From a virus: a DNA stretch of 39,031 nt. Numbering within the stretch: the stretch's first letter is position 1; each line of letters starts with the position of its first letter. Below are positions 16,132 through 23,796 of the stretch, piece by piece. The DNA lies in IMG/VR virus record IMGVR_UViG_3300028920_000151, positions 1 to 39,031 of that record, one strand, 5' to 3'. The notes below the pieces were generated by a model. It did no database searches, had not been told where the DNA came from, and was given only the letters and a program-made list of their open reading frames with translations. Made by a program: the position numbers and the translations under genes.

Positions 16132-16397
16132 ACGGCAAACAAGTAGAACAGATATGTAAGGACTATGGGGTGACGAAGGAACAGCTCAAGACCGCAGCGG
16201 CGGTCGAGCTCCTGGTCGGCAGCAAGATGGAGGGCGATGGGGACATCAGCGCTCTGGGTAGTAAACTGTTGAGAGTCATGGACGCCCCAGAAATGGCATC
16301 GACGATCCGCTGGGCGACCTGGGTGAAGCACGCCCAGGCAAACGACCTGGAGGGACAGGACGTCGAGAAACTTCTGGAGCTCCGGAAAGCGGGGTAA
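16128..16397 (+). CDS. Small helical protein between sbcD and sbcC, unknown
   Basis: An 89-residue protein (MNGKQVEQICKDYGVTKEQL at the start), predicted mostly alpha-helical with charged and Ala-rich helices. AAAAGGAG precedes its ATG, which overlaps the SbcD-like stop (ATGA). The first 25 residues (QVEQICKDYGVTKEQLKTAA) look like a helix-turn-helix-style pair of helices, but this is not conclusive. Position within the Mre11/Rad50 operon suggests a recombination-related or regulatory accessory role. No family recognised. Confidence 0.55.
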   Translation: MNGKQVEQICKDYGVTKEQLKTAAAVELLVGSKMEGDGDISALGSKLLRVMDAPEMASTIRWATWVKHAQANDLEGQDVEKLLELRKAG

Positions 16398-16398
16398 C

Positions 16399-16989
16399 AT
16401 GCAGAAAGACCTGTTCAAGGATATGGTGAAAATGCTCAAAAGCGATACGAAACTCGCTTTTGCGCGAATGCTCCTGAAGCGCGTCAGTCAGGCGCAAGCA
16501 CAGGAGCTGGTGAAGAAGTTTCCCCAATATTATCGGACAACAAAGGCGGGAGCCGTTGTGGCCCGGAGCAAACGGGATTACGAGCGGGCGGATCTCCAGC
16601 ACACGATGTCTCATGTGCTGGATGAGCTTGCACCTCAAGTGCTGGACGCTACAAAAGAAAAAGCGGTAAGCAAAGCGGTAAGCAAAAAAGAAAAAGCGGT
16701 AAGCAAGACAGTTGTACTCGGCGGTTACGGACACTTGGCTGGGGCTGAACGGGAATGCCAACAGTTCCTGCACCCGAATGTATTCCAGTACCAGAGCGCT
16801 ATCTTTCCGGACCCCCGGAATCATGGCGTCAAAGTCAGGATTACATCAGCCATACCGGTAACAGTGGAAAAACCCACCACGCCGCTCAACCCCTGGGGCG
16901 TACAACTGGCCCTGGAAGTAATGGGAGACAACGCAGCCACGTGGCTGAAGAAATTCGAAGACAGAATCCGCATTCAGCGGGCAACATAG
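16399..16989 (+). CDS. Unknown protein with KAVSK repeats
   Basis: A 196-residue protein. Residues about 1-80 are helical and basic (LFKDMVKMLKSDTKLAFARML). Residues 86-103 contain a low-complexity tract of repeated K-A-V-S-K units, a likely flexible linker. The C-terminal part (GGYGHLAGAERECQQFLHPN to WGVQLALEVMG) looks like a separate alpha/beta domain. It starts 1 base after the previous stop without a clear ribosome site (only GGGG nearby), implying coupled translation. It lies between the SbcD- and SbcC-like genes. No family recognised. Confidence 0.55.
   Translation: MQKDLFKDMVKMLKSDTKLAFARMLLKRVSQAQAQELVKKFPQYYRTTKAGAVVARSKRDYERADLQHTMSHVLDELAPQVLDATKEKAVSKAVSKKEKAVSKTVVLGGYGHLAGAERECQQFLHPNVFQYQSAIFPDPRNHGVKVRITSAIPVTVEKPTTPLNPWGVQLALEVMGDNAATWLKKFEDRIRIQRAT
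16653..16706 (+). repeat. Iteron-like triplicate of AAGCGGTAAGCAA
   Basis: The 13-mer occurs at 16661-16673, 16673-16685 and 16694-16706. A longer 21-base copy (AAAAG followed by AAAAGCGG and so on) is shared by 16653-16673 and 16686-16706. The repeats encode the KAVSK linker. The 10-mer CGGTAAGCAA recurs once after the SSB-like gene at 32485-32494. Confidence 0.75.
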
Positions 16990-17006
16990 TATAAGGGAAT
17001 ACGCGT

Positions 17007-19226
17007 ATGATACTGAAGAAGCTGATAGTCCATAACTACAAGCAGCACGCCCATCGGGAAGAAGATCTGTCGGGTAACGTCATCGGGGTCGTTGGCCCAA
17101 ATGGCTCCGGCAAGTCGAATCTCCTGGGCGCCCTGCAATTTGCGTTCGCTGGTGAGCAGCCGGGCTTCAACAAGCAGGACCTCCTGCGGTGGGGCACGGA
17201 TAGCGGTCGTGTCGAGTTGTTCTTTGAGCACAATGGGGTAGAGGCACACTTGGCGCGCTCCCTGCATTCAGCACACGCCAAGCTCGAATACGGCGACGAG
17301 GACCCGTGCACCGGCGCACAGAAAGTAGCGGCGAGGATCAGTGATCTCCTGGGGCTTGACCGGGACCTGATGCGCCAGGCGATATTCGTTCGCCAGGCCC
17401 ATATCGATTCGATCCTGTTCGAAGATCCGCGGGTTCGCGAACTGTCGTTCCAGAAGCTGTGTGGCATCGGCGATGCAGCCAAGATCCACAAAAAGTTGGG
17501 CGAAGAGCTCACGACGTTGAGCGTGCCGCCAAACTATGACGAGCAGATTGCAGACGGCAAGCAGCGGTACGAGGACATGCACAGCCGCCTGAAGCAGTTG
17601 CAGACGACAGCAGCGGCAGCACAACAGCAGCGCGAAAAGTGTCCCAATACACAGGACATCCAAGCGCAGCTGACTGGTTATACGCAGATGCTGGGCACGT
17701 TGGAACAGTACGGTGCGGCACTTATTACGCTCAACGACCACGAGGGAAATGTCGAGCGGACAAAGGCCGAGCTTCAGGCTATCGCGGCGCCCGATGTCAA
17801 GCTATCCGATTTGGACAAACAGCTCGACGATACACGGGGGCTATTGGTGGTAGCTGAAAAGTACCAGCGGCTTCTTCAGGAGTTCGAACAGAGTGGTAAG
17901 GCGCTTATGGAGCTGGGGGACAAACCCCAGGAAACAGAGGCGCCCCAGGCCGCACAATTGGACGAGCTGATGAAGGCCGCCAACGACCTCAGCAAGCGGT
18001 ACCAGGAAGCCGAGAACAACTTCCAGCTGTACGAGGGCCTGCTGAAGGCCGTACGTGAGCTTACTGCGGGTGCTGAATGCCCCGTGTGCGGCAACCAGAT
18101 TACCGATGCTGGCCGACTTGCCCGGAAGGCGCAGGAGGCCCGTGCAGCAATGGACGCCACAAACCCAGCCGATGCCAAAGAGAAATACCGGCAGGCGGCG
18201 TTGGCCGTTAACAACCATAGGGAAGCGTGTGCCCGGGCCATCACCGAGTACGAAGCGCGCCACAAGGGCTTGATGGAGCGCTATCAGCAGGCGGAAGGCG
18301 CATTGGACGCGGTTGAGAAGATCAAGCGCACGGTCCCCGAACTCAATACACAGATATCAGAGCTAGAGGCTACGCGGAAAGTCGTGATTGACGCCGCCAC
18401 GCAACGTACGACCTTGACGACGCGGATCGAAGCCAGCGAGAAAGAAATAACGCGGCTGAAGCAACAGCTCCAGGCGTTGAAGCAAAACATCGCAGTTCTG
18501 CCGGATGTGGGCAATGCGTTGGAGAAAGACAACGTAGCCGATGCCGAGGATCAGGTGAAGCAGCAAATACAGCAGTTCCAGACCGCCTTGCAGGAGGCCC
18601 AGCAGCTCGATCAACAGCTGGCGCAGCTTCGGGGCATGATACAGGAACTTGAAGCGAATACCAAGTCGTTGGAGAAGACGATTGCCACACTGGAATACAA
18701 GCGATCTCAGCTTGGCACTTATCAGGAAGTCCTGAAGACGCTGAACGAGACGCGGGATTGGTTCCACTACAGCAACGGGCCGCATACCCTGGCAACTTCC
18801 GTGCTTGCGGATATGACACAGGACGTCAACGATTTCCTGGGCCAGTTCGCCGCACCGTTCTCGGTGCAACACGGTGAGGATGTGTTGGGGTTTAACTGCC
18901 TGTTCCATGATGGGCGGCAGATGCCGTCCTCGGGACCACCCAACGCGGTGCACATCTCCGGCGGTGAGAAGATCCAGCTGGCCATAAGCTTTCGGTTTGC
19001 GAGCTACTGCATGTTCGCCAACAAGCTGGGGCTCCTGAGCCTCGACGAGCCGACGGTCTATCTGGATGATAACAACGTGGGACGCTTCTGCACACTCTTG
19101 GGCAAGATCAAGGAAGTGGCACAGAAGATGAACCTCCAGGTACTGATAGCCACGCATGAGCGGGCTGTAATGCCATTCATGGATACAGTGATTGACTTAC
19201 GCAGTGATACAGTGACATCCGAATAG
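17007..19226 (+). CDS. sbcC: SbcC/Rad50-like ATPase (T4 gp46-type)
   Basis: A 739-residue SMC-family ATPase. Walker A is GPNGSGKS (residues 30-37). Long coiled-coil arms (rich in Gln, Glu, Leu and Ala) flank a zinc hook CPVC at 358-361. The ABC signature is ISGGEK (650-655) and Walker B LLSLDEP (D680, E681), followed by the D-loop and ATHE. Q-loop residues lie near FVRQAHID. It partners the SbcD-like nuclease encoded upstream to process double-strand ends. The length is shorter than E. coli SbcC but usual for phage gp46-type proteins. AAGGGA precedes the ATG. Confidence 0.92.
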   Translation: MILKKLIVHNYKQHAHREEDLSGNVIGVVGPNGSGKSNLLGALQFAFAGEQPGFNKQDLLRWGTDSGRVELFFEHNGVEAHLARSLHSAHAKLEYGDEDPCTGAQKVAARISDLLGLDRDLMRQAIFVRQAHIDSILFEDPRVRELSFQKLCGIGDAAKIHKKLGEELTTLSVPPNYDEQIADGKQRYEDMHSRLKQLQTTAAAAQQQREKCPNTQDIQAQLTGYTQMLGTLEQYGAALITLNDHEGNVERTKAELQAIAAPDVKLSDLDKQLDDTRGLLVVAEKYQRLLQEFEQSGKALMELGDKPQETEAPQAAQLDELMKAANDLSKRYQEAENNFQLYEGLLKAVRELTAGAECPVCGNQITDAGRLARKAQEARAAMDATNPADAKEKYRQAALAVNNHREACARAITEYEARHKGLMERYQQAEGALDAVEKIKRTVPELNTQISELEATRKVVIDAATQRTTLTTRIEASEKEITRLKQQLQALKQNIAVLPDVGNALEKDNVADAEDQVKQQIQQFQTALQEAQQLDQQLAQLRGMIQELEANTKSLEKTIATLEYKRSQLGTYQEVLKTLNETRDWFHYSNGPHTLATSVLADMTQDVNDFLGQFAAPFSVQHGEDVLGFNCLFHDGRQMPSSGPPNAVHISGGEKIQLAISFRFASYCMFANKLGLLSLDEPTVYLDDNNVGRFCTLLGKIKEVAQKMNLQVLIATHERAVMPFMDTVIDLRSDTVTSE

Positions 19227-19238
19227 GAGCATAAGATC

Positions 19239-20759
19239 ATGAGCAATGAAGAAGTAAAACAAACGCAGGATATTGCTGCGTCTCTCATAGCGCTCCAAGG
19301 CGTACTTGGGAAGCTGGGCCCCGTACTGGAGACCCTGGCCGGCAAGGAAGCCAAGGAGACTAAGGAAAAGAAAACAGTGGAACCCGCACCAAAACGGCCA
19401 ATTGCGCCGAATTTGGTCGGGGAGTTCATTGAGTGGTTCATCAAATCACCGGAAGAACACTTGTACGATGTGAAACGTGGACAATGGGAATGTAAAACCG
19501 GGTACAAGACCTCGGATGTGGACAAAAAGGCGCATACGCTGATATTCCACACGAAACTGTCGCACAAGGTACAGAACGCATCCAATGTCATCTGCGTACG
19601 ACCCGTGGGCTCTGAGCTGGCCATTTTCAATGCCAGCCGGATCACCTACGGTACGTCGTGGTCCGCACAGAAGGAACCGCAGCGGGTGGCCGAGGCCGCC
19701 GGCGCGGTGCCCATCCCGTTCGAGAACGTGGTGCGGAAAGAAGAGGGTGCGGGCATGGACCTGAGTAAGCTGGAGGTCATCGAATGGGCGGGAACTGAGA
19801 GGATGATCATTCCCCCCGTTGAGCGCCGCCGGCAGTGGAGCGGTGACTTCTATGTCATCGATCGCCACTTTGCGGGCGCTACGGTGGTTCGCGTAGGAGA
19901 CGAGTACTTCCTGTTCGATACGGACCGGGAGGAGTTGATCCATCATGGATTCAACCCGTTCTTCACGCAGCTACCGCACGCGGTGGGTTCGCTGGAGGAG
20001 GCGTATGCTGCGCTGATGCCCGACGCGGTCAAGCAGGCCGTTGAGGATAAGCTGCCGGTGATCCGCCAAGGTGAATTCTTCTTCGTACCGGTCGACGACG
20101 ACACGGTGCGGGAACAGATGATCGGGGATCTCGATGACGAAACTTGCGATGCGTTTTTCTATGACCAGGTACGCAATCGACTTGTTGAGATGGGTGCCGC
20201 GGTAGTCAACTGCGCTCAGCAGAACCGTCTACGGCACGTGGACGCGTTCGTCGAACGTTGCGCCAACAACAACGGCGGTAAGCTGCCTGAGAGTGAGGCC
20301 GATGCCGAAGAAGCGTTGGCCAACTACAAGGAATCCCTTGAAGTTATGGTTGGCCCTGAACGGAGTCATCCACCCGAAGGGAAAGAAGCCAAAGACCGGT
20401 TCGGTAGCAGGCTGCCGGATGGCTCGAACCATGACGCTACACACCTGGATCACGTGAACAGGGAACTACAAGTTCGGCTGGCCTTTCAAGACGAGGATAG
20501 CCGATGGAGCCGGAACGGCACAGGTCCTGAGTCTGAATGGCGTATCCGCTACCAGGCACGTATTGGGTCTGACGGCGGAAATATTCGAGGACAACACCGC
20601 GCAACCAGTGTCTTCCAGCCGAGTGACGATGTGGCATATGCCATTGGTGCTGTGATCCACGAGGGTCGCGAACACCGCACGGTATACCTGCCCGGCTGGC
20701 ACCGGGTGTACCCGAACACGGCCGTGAACAATTGGACCGTGTCCGGCGACGTGGACTAG
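19239..20759 (+). CDS. Unknown 506-residue phage protein
   Basis: A large acidic soluble protein starting MSNEEVKQTQDIAASLIALQ. GGAG lies about 10 bases before the ATG. An N-terminal helical segment (1-45) with a Lys/Glu linker precedes a folded region from about residue 55. Around residue 280, LPVIRQGEFFFVPVDDD reads like a small beta-barrel strand pair. The last 100 residues contain ATHLDHVN, GQHRATSVF, AVIHEGREHRTVYLPGWHRVYPNT, a His-rich, beta-rich end. I know of no function for such a protein and give none. It is the last gene before the structured non-coding gap and probably ends the SbcC transcript. Confidence 0.6.
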   Translation: MSNEEVKQTQDIAASLIALQGVLGKLGPVLETLAGKEAKETKEKKTVEPAPKRPIAPNLVGEFIEWFIKSPEEHLYDVKRGQWECKTGYKTSDVDKKAHTLIFHTKLSHKVQNASNVICVRPVGSELAIFNASRITYGTSWSAQKEPQRVAEAAGAVPIPFENVVRKEEGAGMDLSKLEVIEWAGTERMIIPPVERRRQWSGDFYVIDRHFAGATVVRVGDEYFLFDTDREELIHHGFNPFFTQLPHAVGSLEEAYAALMPDAVKQAVEDKLPVIRQGEFFFVPVDDDTVREQMIGDLDDETCDAFFYDQVRNRLVEMGAAVVNCAQQNRLRHVDAFVERCANNNGGKLPESEADAEEALANYKESLEVMVGPERSHPPEGKEAKDRFGSRLPDGSNHDATHLDHVNRELQVRLAFQDEDSRWSRNGTGPESEWRIRYQARIGSDGGNIRGQHRATSVFQPSDDVAYAIGAVIHEGREHRTVYLPGWHRVYPNTAVNNWTVSGDVD

Positions 20760-20767
20760 AAAACGAG

Positions 20768-20912
20768 AAAAGGGGCAGTGGCGCGGTAGCCTGCCGGGCG
20801 CTGACGAACCGGGATCTGACGCTACGCGTGACGGCAACTAGCCCTAGGCAACCATTGCCTATATTCGCGAAAGCTTGAACCCGCCGGTGCACACCAGTGC
20901 CTGCCCCTTTTT
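20768..20912 (+). ncRNA. Candidate multibranched structured RNA ending in a U-tract
   Basis: The 238-base gap between 20759 and 20998 contains a consistent fold, found by eye. P1: AAAAGGGGCAG (20768-20778) with CTGCCCCTTTT (20901-20911), then another T. P2: 20781-20790 with 20821-20829 (CGC, bulged G, GTAGC pairing with GCTACGCG), enclosing P3: CCGG 20794-20797 with CCGG 20809-20812. P4: CGGC 20832-20835 with GCCG 20883-20886, enclosing P5: TAGGCAA (20845-20851) with TTGCCTA (20855-20861), and P6: a GAAA-capped stem at 20864-20879. P7: GCAC, loop ACCA, GTGC (20889-20900). P1 plus the U-tract would also terminate transcription. I do not recognise a known RNA class. Some helices are short and could be chance; P1, P5 and P7 are the firmest. 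Confidence 0.55.
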
Positions 20913-20925
20913 ATTCAAAAAAGTA

Positions 20926-20954
20926 TTGATCCCCTTGAGCGATTGGTGTATCTT
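20926..20954 (+). promoter_or_regulatory. Candidate promoter for the replication gene block
   Basis: TTGATC (20926-20931), a 17-base spacer, TATCTT (20949-20954). It lies directly after the U-tract of the structured RNA and 43 bases before ATG 20998. A TTGAGC hexamer 8 bases before the -10 is also present 7 bases before TATAGT at 4759, possibly a shared phage promoter element. Confidence 0.5.
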
Positions 20955-20997
20955 AGTAGATAGTCAGAAACGGAAATCGCACTCCAAGGGAGATAAA

Positions 20998-21498
20998 ATG
21001 AAAGACGTAAGGTTTACGCTCGAATTCACAACCCACGTCCTGGCCAACAGCGTGGGCCCTAACGACGAAAAAGACCACTTCCAACGCGACAGCGACGGCC
21101 ATCTCATCTGGCAGCAGAGCTGGTGGTATTCCGCGTTTACCCGCGCCATCGAGCTTGCCCACATCCGGGGCGTCAAAGCCGGTGACATCAACATGAATCT
21201 CTCCGTGAAGGCGGAGACTGATCTGTACAAGCGTCGCTATGGTGAAGGCAAGTTCCGTACGCATGAGGCAATCATGCCCGGCGCCGAAGTCACGTTCGAG
21301 GCGATCGTCGACGACCGCATCACGAAGTCGAATCTGGAGACCATTCTCGATCGGATGGGAAAGTACGTGGGGCTTTCACCCTACGGCTATCGGTTGGGTT
21401 TCGGTAAATTCAATGTGATCAGTGTAGAGGTAGCACCCAGTGAAGACAGTGAAGCAAGCGCTGAAGAACCTGCGCCTGAAGAAGAAGGCGGGGGTTGA
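20998..21498 (+). CDS. RAMP-like (Cas7-type fold) phage protein, function unknown
   Basis: A 166-residue protein. ATG 20998 is chosen for AAGGGAGA at a proper distance; the upstream in-frame ATG lies in the structured RNA region. The N-terminus FTLEFTTHVLANSVGPND followed by F-x-RD-x-DGHLIW is arranged like the first strand and loop of RAMP-superfamily (RRM-like) proteins. IMPGAEVTFEAIV and GLSPYGYRLGFGKFNV resemble the later strand and the Gly-rich loop of that superfamily. Phages encode small RAMP-like proteins outside CRISPR systems; their role is unknown to me. The acidic tail (EEPAPEEEGGG) is probably disordered. There are no other cas-like genes here. It is the first gene after a candidate promoter and overlaps a possible small gene. 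Confidence 0.5.
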   Translation: MKDVRFTLEFTTHVLANSVGPNDEKDHFQRDSDGHLIWQQSWWYSAFTRAIELAHIRGVKAGDINMNLSVKAETDLYKRRYGEGKFRTHEAIMPGAEVTFEAIVDDRITKSNLETILDRMGKYVGLSPYGYRLGFGKFNVISVEVAPSEDSEASAEEPAPEEEGGG

Positions 21499-21604
21499 TA
21501 CAGACACAACCTATGCAACGGGTTTTGTCAAAGCCTGTGCGGACCATAATGTGGATCCGCGCAAAGTACTCGAAGTTGCGGATACATTAGAGCTACATCT
21601 GTAG
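21440..21604 (+). CDS. Small protein overlapping the RAMP-like gene
   Basis: A 54-codon frame from GTG 21440 to TAG 21602-21604, overlapping the previous gene by 59 bases. The product begins VKTVKQALKNLRLKKKAGVD (Met at the first position in vivo), with a basic helix then FVKACADHNVDPRKVLEVADTLELHL, which reads like a compact helical domain. AGAGG lies about 10 bases upstream. Without it there would be 150 bases of non-coding DNA here, unusual for this compact genome. No family recognised. Confidence 0.5.
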   Translation: MKTVKQALKNLRLKKKAGVDTDTTYATGFVKACADHNVDPRKVLEVADTLELHL

Positions 21605-21653
21605 TCTCGGGCAAGCTATCTATAGCGGGTTACACACCCGTGGGGAACAAGGT

Positions 21654-23201
21654 ATGTCTGTGCGTGTCACCATTGAGTGGGGCGACGGCTATGTTGCGGT
21701 CAGTCCCATATTTCCCGAGGAGCTTACGAAGAAGCTGAGATACTGGCACCGTTCCCTGGAGCGGGACGACGCGCTGATGCGCATGGTAGCCACCGGTGAG
21801 TTTCGAGAGCTCTACAATATCCAGTCGTATATCGCCGAGGATCAGCAGTACGTGCGCAAACTGGTTACCATGCCGGGCTTCGTGCACAGGATTAAAACCG
21901 CGCTCACAGAGGCGGGTATGGAGTACACGCTCGTAGACACGCGTACGCCGGCGCCTGCGCCTGACTACGTTCGAGCATTTGCGGGCCTACGTGAATATCA
22001 GAAAGAATGCGCATACGTTGCCCTGGCCTCAGGGGGCGGCATCGTGGCCTGTCCCACGGGATGGGGAAAGACACACATCATCTCGGCCATCATCGACGCA
22101 TACAGTCATGATGAGCTGTGTGCGCGAAACACCCCGCTGGCGGTCGTGGCCACGCCCGAGAAGGACATTACGGCTAAGGACTATGAGGATTTGACCCAGC
22201 TTCTGCCCGAGCGGGAAGTAGGTATCGTTATGTCGGGGAAGAAGCGGTTTTCTGATGACGTGCAGGTGATTACATTGAATAGCCTGCACCTACTTCAAGC
22301 GGACGAGATCGGACTGCTGATAGTGGACGAAGTTCATACCGCTTCCTCGGAAAAGCGGTCAGAAAACTTACTGGCTGCACGCAAGGCCCTGAAGTGGGGC
22401 GTGAGCGCTACGCCCGACGGCCGATTCGACGGACGCGACCTCGTCACAGAGGGACTATTTGGCCCCATCGTCTACCGACGTACATACGCTGATGGTATTG
22501 CCGACGGCGCGTTGGTGCCCATCAAGGTCTTTTGGATCGCAGCGCCGCCGCCACACATCGGGATCGATAAGTACCACAACTACAAGAGCCGGACCGGCAA
22601 GTACCGTAACGGCGTGGATCGTAATCAGGCCCAGAACCAGGTAATTGCCGAGATCCTCCGGGACCTGTCGGACGATTACCAGACGATGTGCATCATGCAG
22701 CACCTGGACCAGATGAATCAGCTGGTGCCCCTGACCGATAATGTGCCGTGCGTTCATGGCCAAACACAGCAGAAAGCCCTGGTCAAGGACCGTTATCACA
22801 ACCTGGCAGCCGTATCAGCGGCGGAGCGCCGGGAAACATATGCCAAGATGCGTGAGGGAGAAATCAGGCAGATCCTGAGTACTCACGTGTACAAGCAGGG
22901 CGTCAACTTCCCGCAGTTGGAAATCGTAATCAACGCCGGCGGCGGGGGCAGCGACATTGTGGCCAAGCAAATCCCCGGGCGTGAGAGTCGTCTCATTGAA
23001 GGGAAACAAGAGTCGTATCTCATTGATTTTTGGCACAATTGGGACATGGAGCCAGACAAGAAGGGACGCCTTCGCCCCGGTCCCATTCACAGGGACGATC
23101 GTTCCCGTGAAAAGGCGTATACGCAACTGGGCTTTGAGCAGGTGTGGTTGGACCGTGCGGACGAGCTGCCATTTCTGAGGACTAAAGATGGACAGAACTG
23201 A
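21654..23201 (+). CDS. uvsW: SF2 DNA helicase, UvsW-like
   Basis: A 515-residue helicase. Motif I is PTGWGKT (residues 134-140), motif II DEVH (225-228), motif III SATPDG, a later segment STHVYKQGVNFP (motif V region) and QIPGRESR (motif VI, normally QxxGRxxR). An N-terminal domain of about 110 residues precedes the Q-motif-like LREYQKECA, as in T4 UvsW and its homologues. The expected role is branch migration, fork regression and control of recombination-dependent replication. The ribosome site is weak: AAGG lies too near ATG 21654, and GTG 21660 would be better spaced. The 3' end overlaps the next gene by 14 bases. Confidence 0.85.
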   Translation: MSVRVTIEWGDGYVAVSPIFPEELTKKLRYWHRSLERDDALMRMVATGEFRELYNIQSYIAEDQQYVRKLVTMPGFVHRIKTALTEAGMEYTLVDTRTPAPAPDYVRAFAGLREYQKECAYVALASGGGIVACPTGWGKTHIISAIIDAYSHDELCARNTPLAVVATPEKDITAKDYEDLTQLLPEREVGIVMSGKKRFSDDVQVITLNSLHLLQADEIGLLIVDEVHTASSEKRSENLLAARKALKWGVSATPDGRFDGRDLVTEGLFGPIVYRRTYADGIADGALVPIKVFWIAAPPPHIGIDKYHNYKSRTGKYRNGVDRNQAQNQVIAEILRDLSDDYQTMCIMQHLDQMNQLVPLTDNVPCVHGQTQQKALVKDRYHNLAAVSAAERRETYAKMREGEIRQILSTHVYKQGVNFPQLEIVINAGGGGSDIVAKQIPGRESRLIEGKQESYLIDFWHNWDMEPDKKGRLRPGPIHRDDRSREKAYTQLGFEQVWLDRADELPFLRTKDGQN

Positions 23202-23796
23202 CGAGCTGGGATACAGGGCATGGGACGAGTTCTACATCCAGATGGAACGGCGGTTCCGGATCAGCCGTGGCCGCGGCCAGTACTGGCAGAATCGTCACCT
23301 CAAGGCCTTCCGGAAGATCGGAGAGAAGTGTCTGAAGCACGGCATCGATCCTACGGACTACATCAATGTCAGCTTCGACGTCCTGGAAAAAAATCATCAA
23401 TATATAACTCCGAAGGACTTCAGCAGCGGAAAAGCACTCAACCGCTACCTCCAGCATCGATCGGCCTACGCCGACGACGTGTTGGCGAGCTGGGTCACGC
23501 AAGTAAATACTGTGACCGATATGGAATGTCGGCTCATACCGAAATTGTACGCAAACGAAGAGGATATCTTAATGAACATGGCGATCTCATTCGACGCTTG
23601 GTTTAGGATCCTCTATCCGTCCACGTTCAGCGATCGACTGTACGCGATCTACGGGCAACAGGCGTGGACAGAACTGCATGCAAACAGAAAGCTGTGCGAG
23701 TTCCTGCGGGAGCGACGCCCAGCCAACGTGAAGGAGCTGGAAAGCCGTATCGGGGATCTCGGTGACGGTATTTACGGTGCAGGAGGAACAAGATGA
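23188..23796 (+). CDS. Unknown protein upstream of the replicative helicase
   Basis: A 202-residue protein (MDRTDELGYRAWDEFYIQME). GAGGA precedes its ATG, which lies inside the helicase gene. It appears mainly alpha-helical with many aromatic residues (WFRILYPSTFSDRLYAIYGQQAW) and no metal or nucleotide motif. Overlap by 4 bases with the DnaB-like helicase gene suggests coordinated synthesis; a helicase-loader or assembly role is possible from position but has no sequence support. Confidence 0.6.
   Translation: MDRTDELGYRAWDEFYIQMERRFRISRGRGQYWQNRHLKAFRKIGEKCLKHGIDPTDYINVSFDVLEKNHQYITPKDFSSGKALNRYLQHRSAYADDVLASWVTQVNTVTDMECRLIPKLYANEEDILMNMAISFDAWFRILYPSTFSDRLYAIYGQQAWTELHANRKLCEFLRERRPANVKELESRIGDLGDGIYGAGGTR

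Noticed and set aside
20795-20835. tRNA-like TTCG arm on the minus strand of the non-coding gap
   Set aside because: GGTTCG is present on the reverse strand, but no 7-bp acceptor stem, anticodon arm or correct T-loop length can be drawn.
20801-20872. Hammerhead ribozyme: CTGACGA (CUGANGA) followed later by GAAA in the structured RNA
   Set aside because: The sequence between the two boxes does not form the required stem II, and the flanks do not give stems I and III around a UH cleavage site. The match is probably chance.
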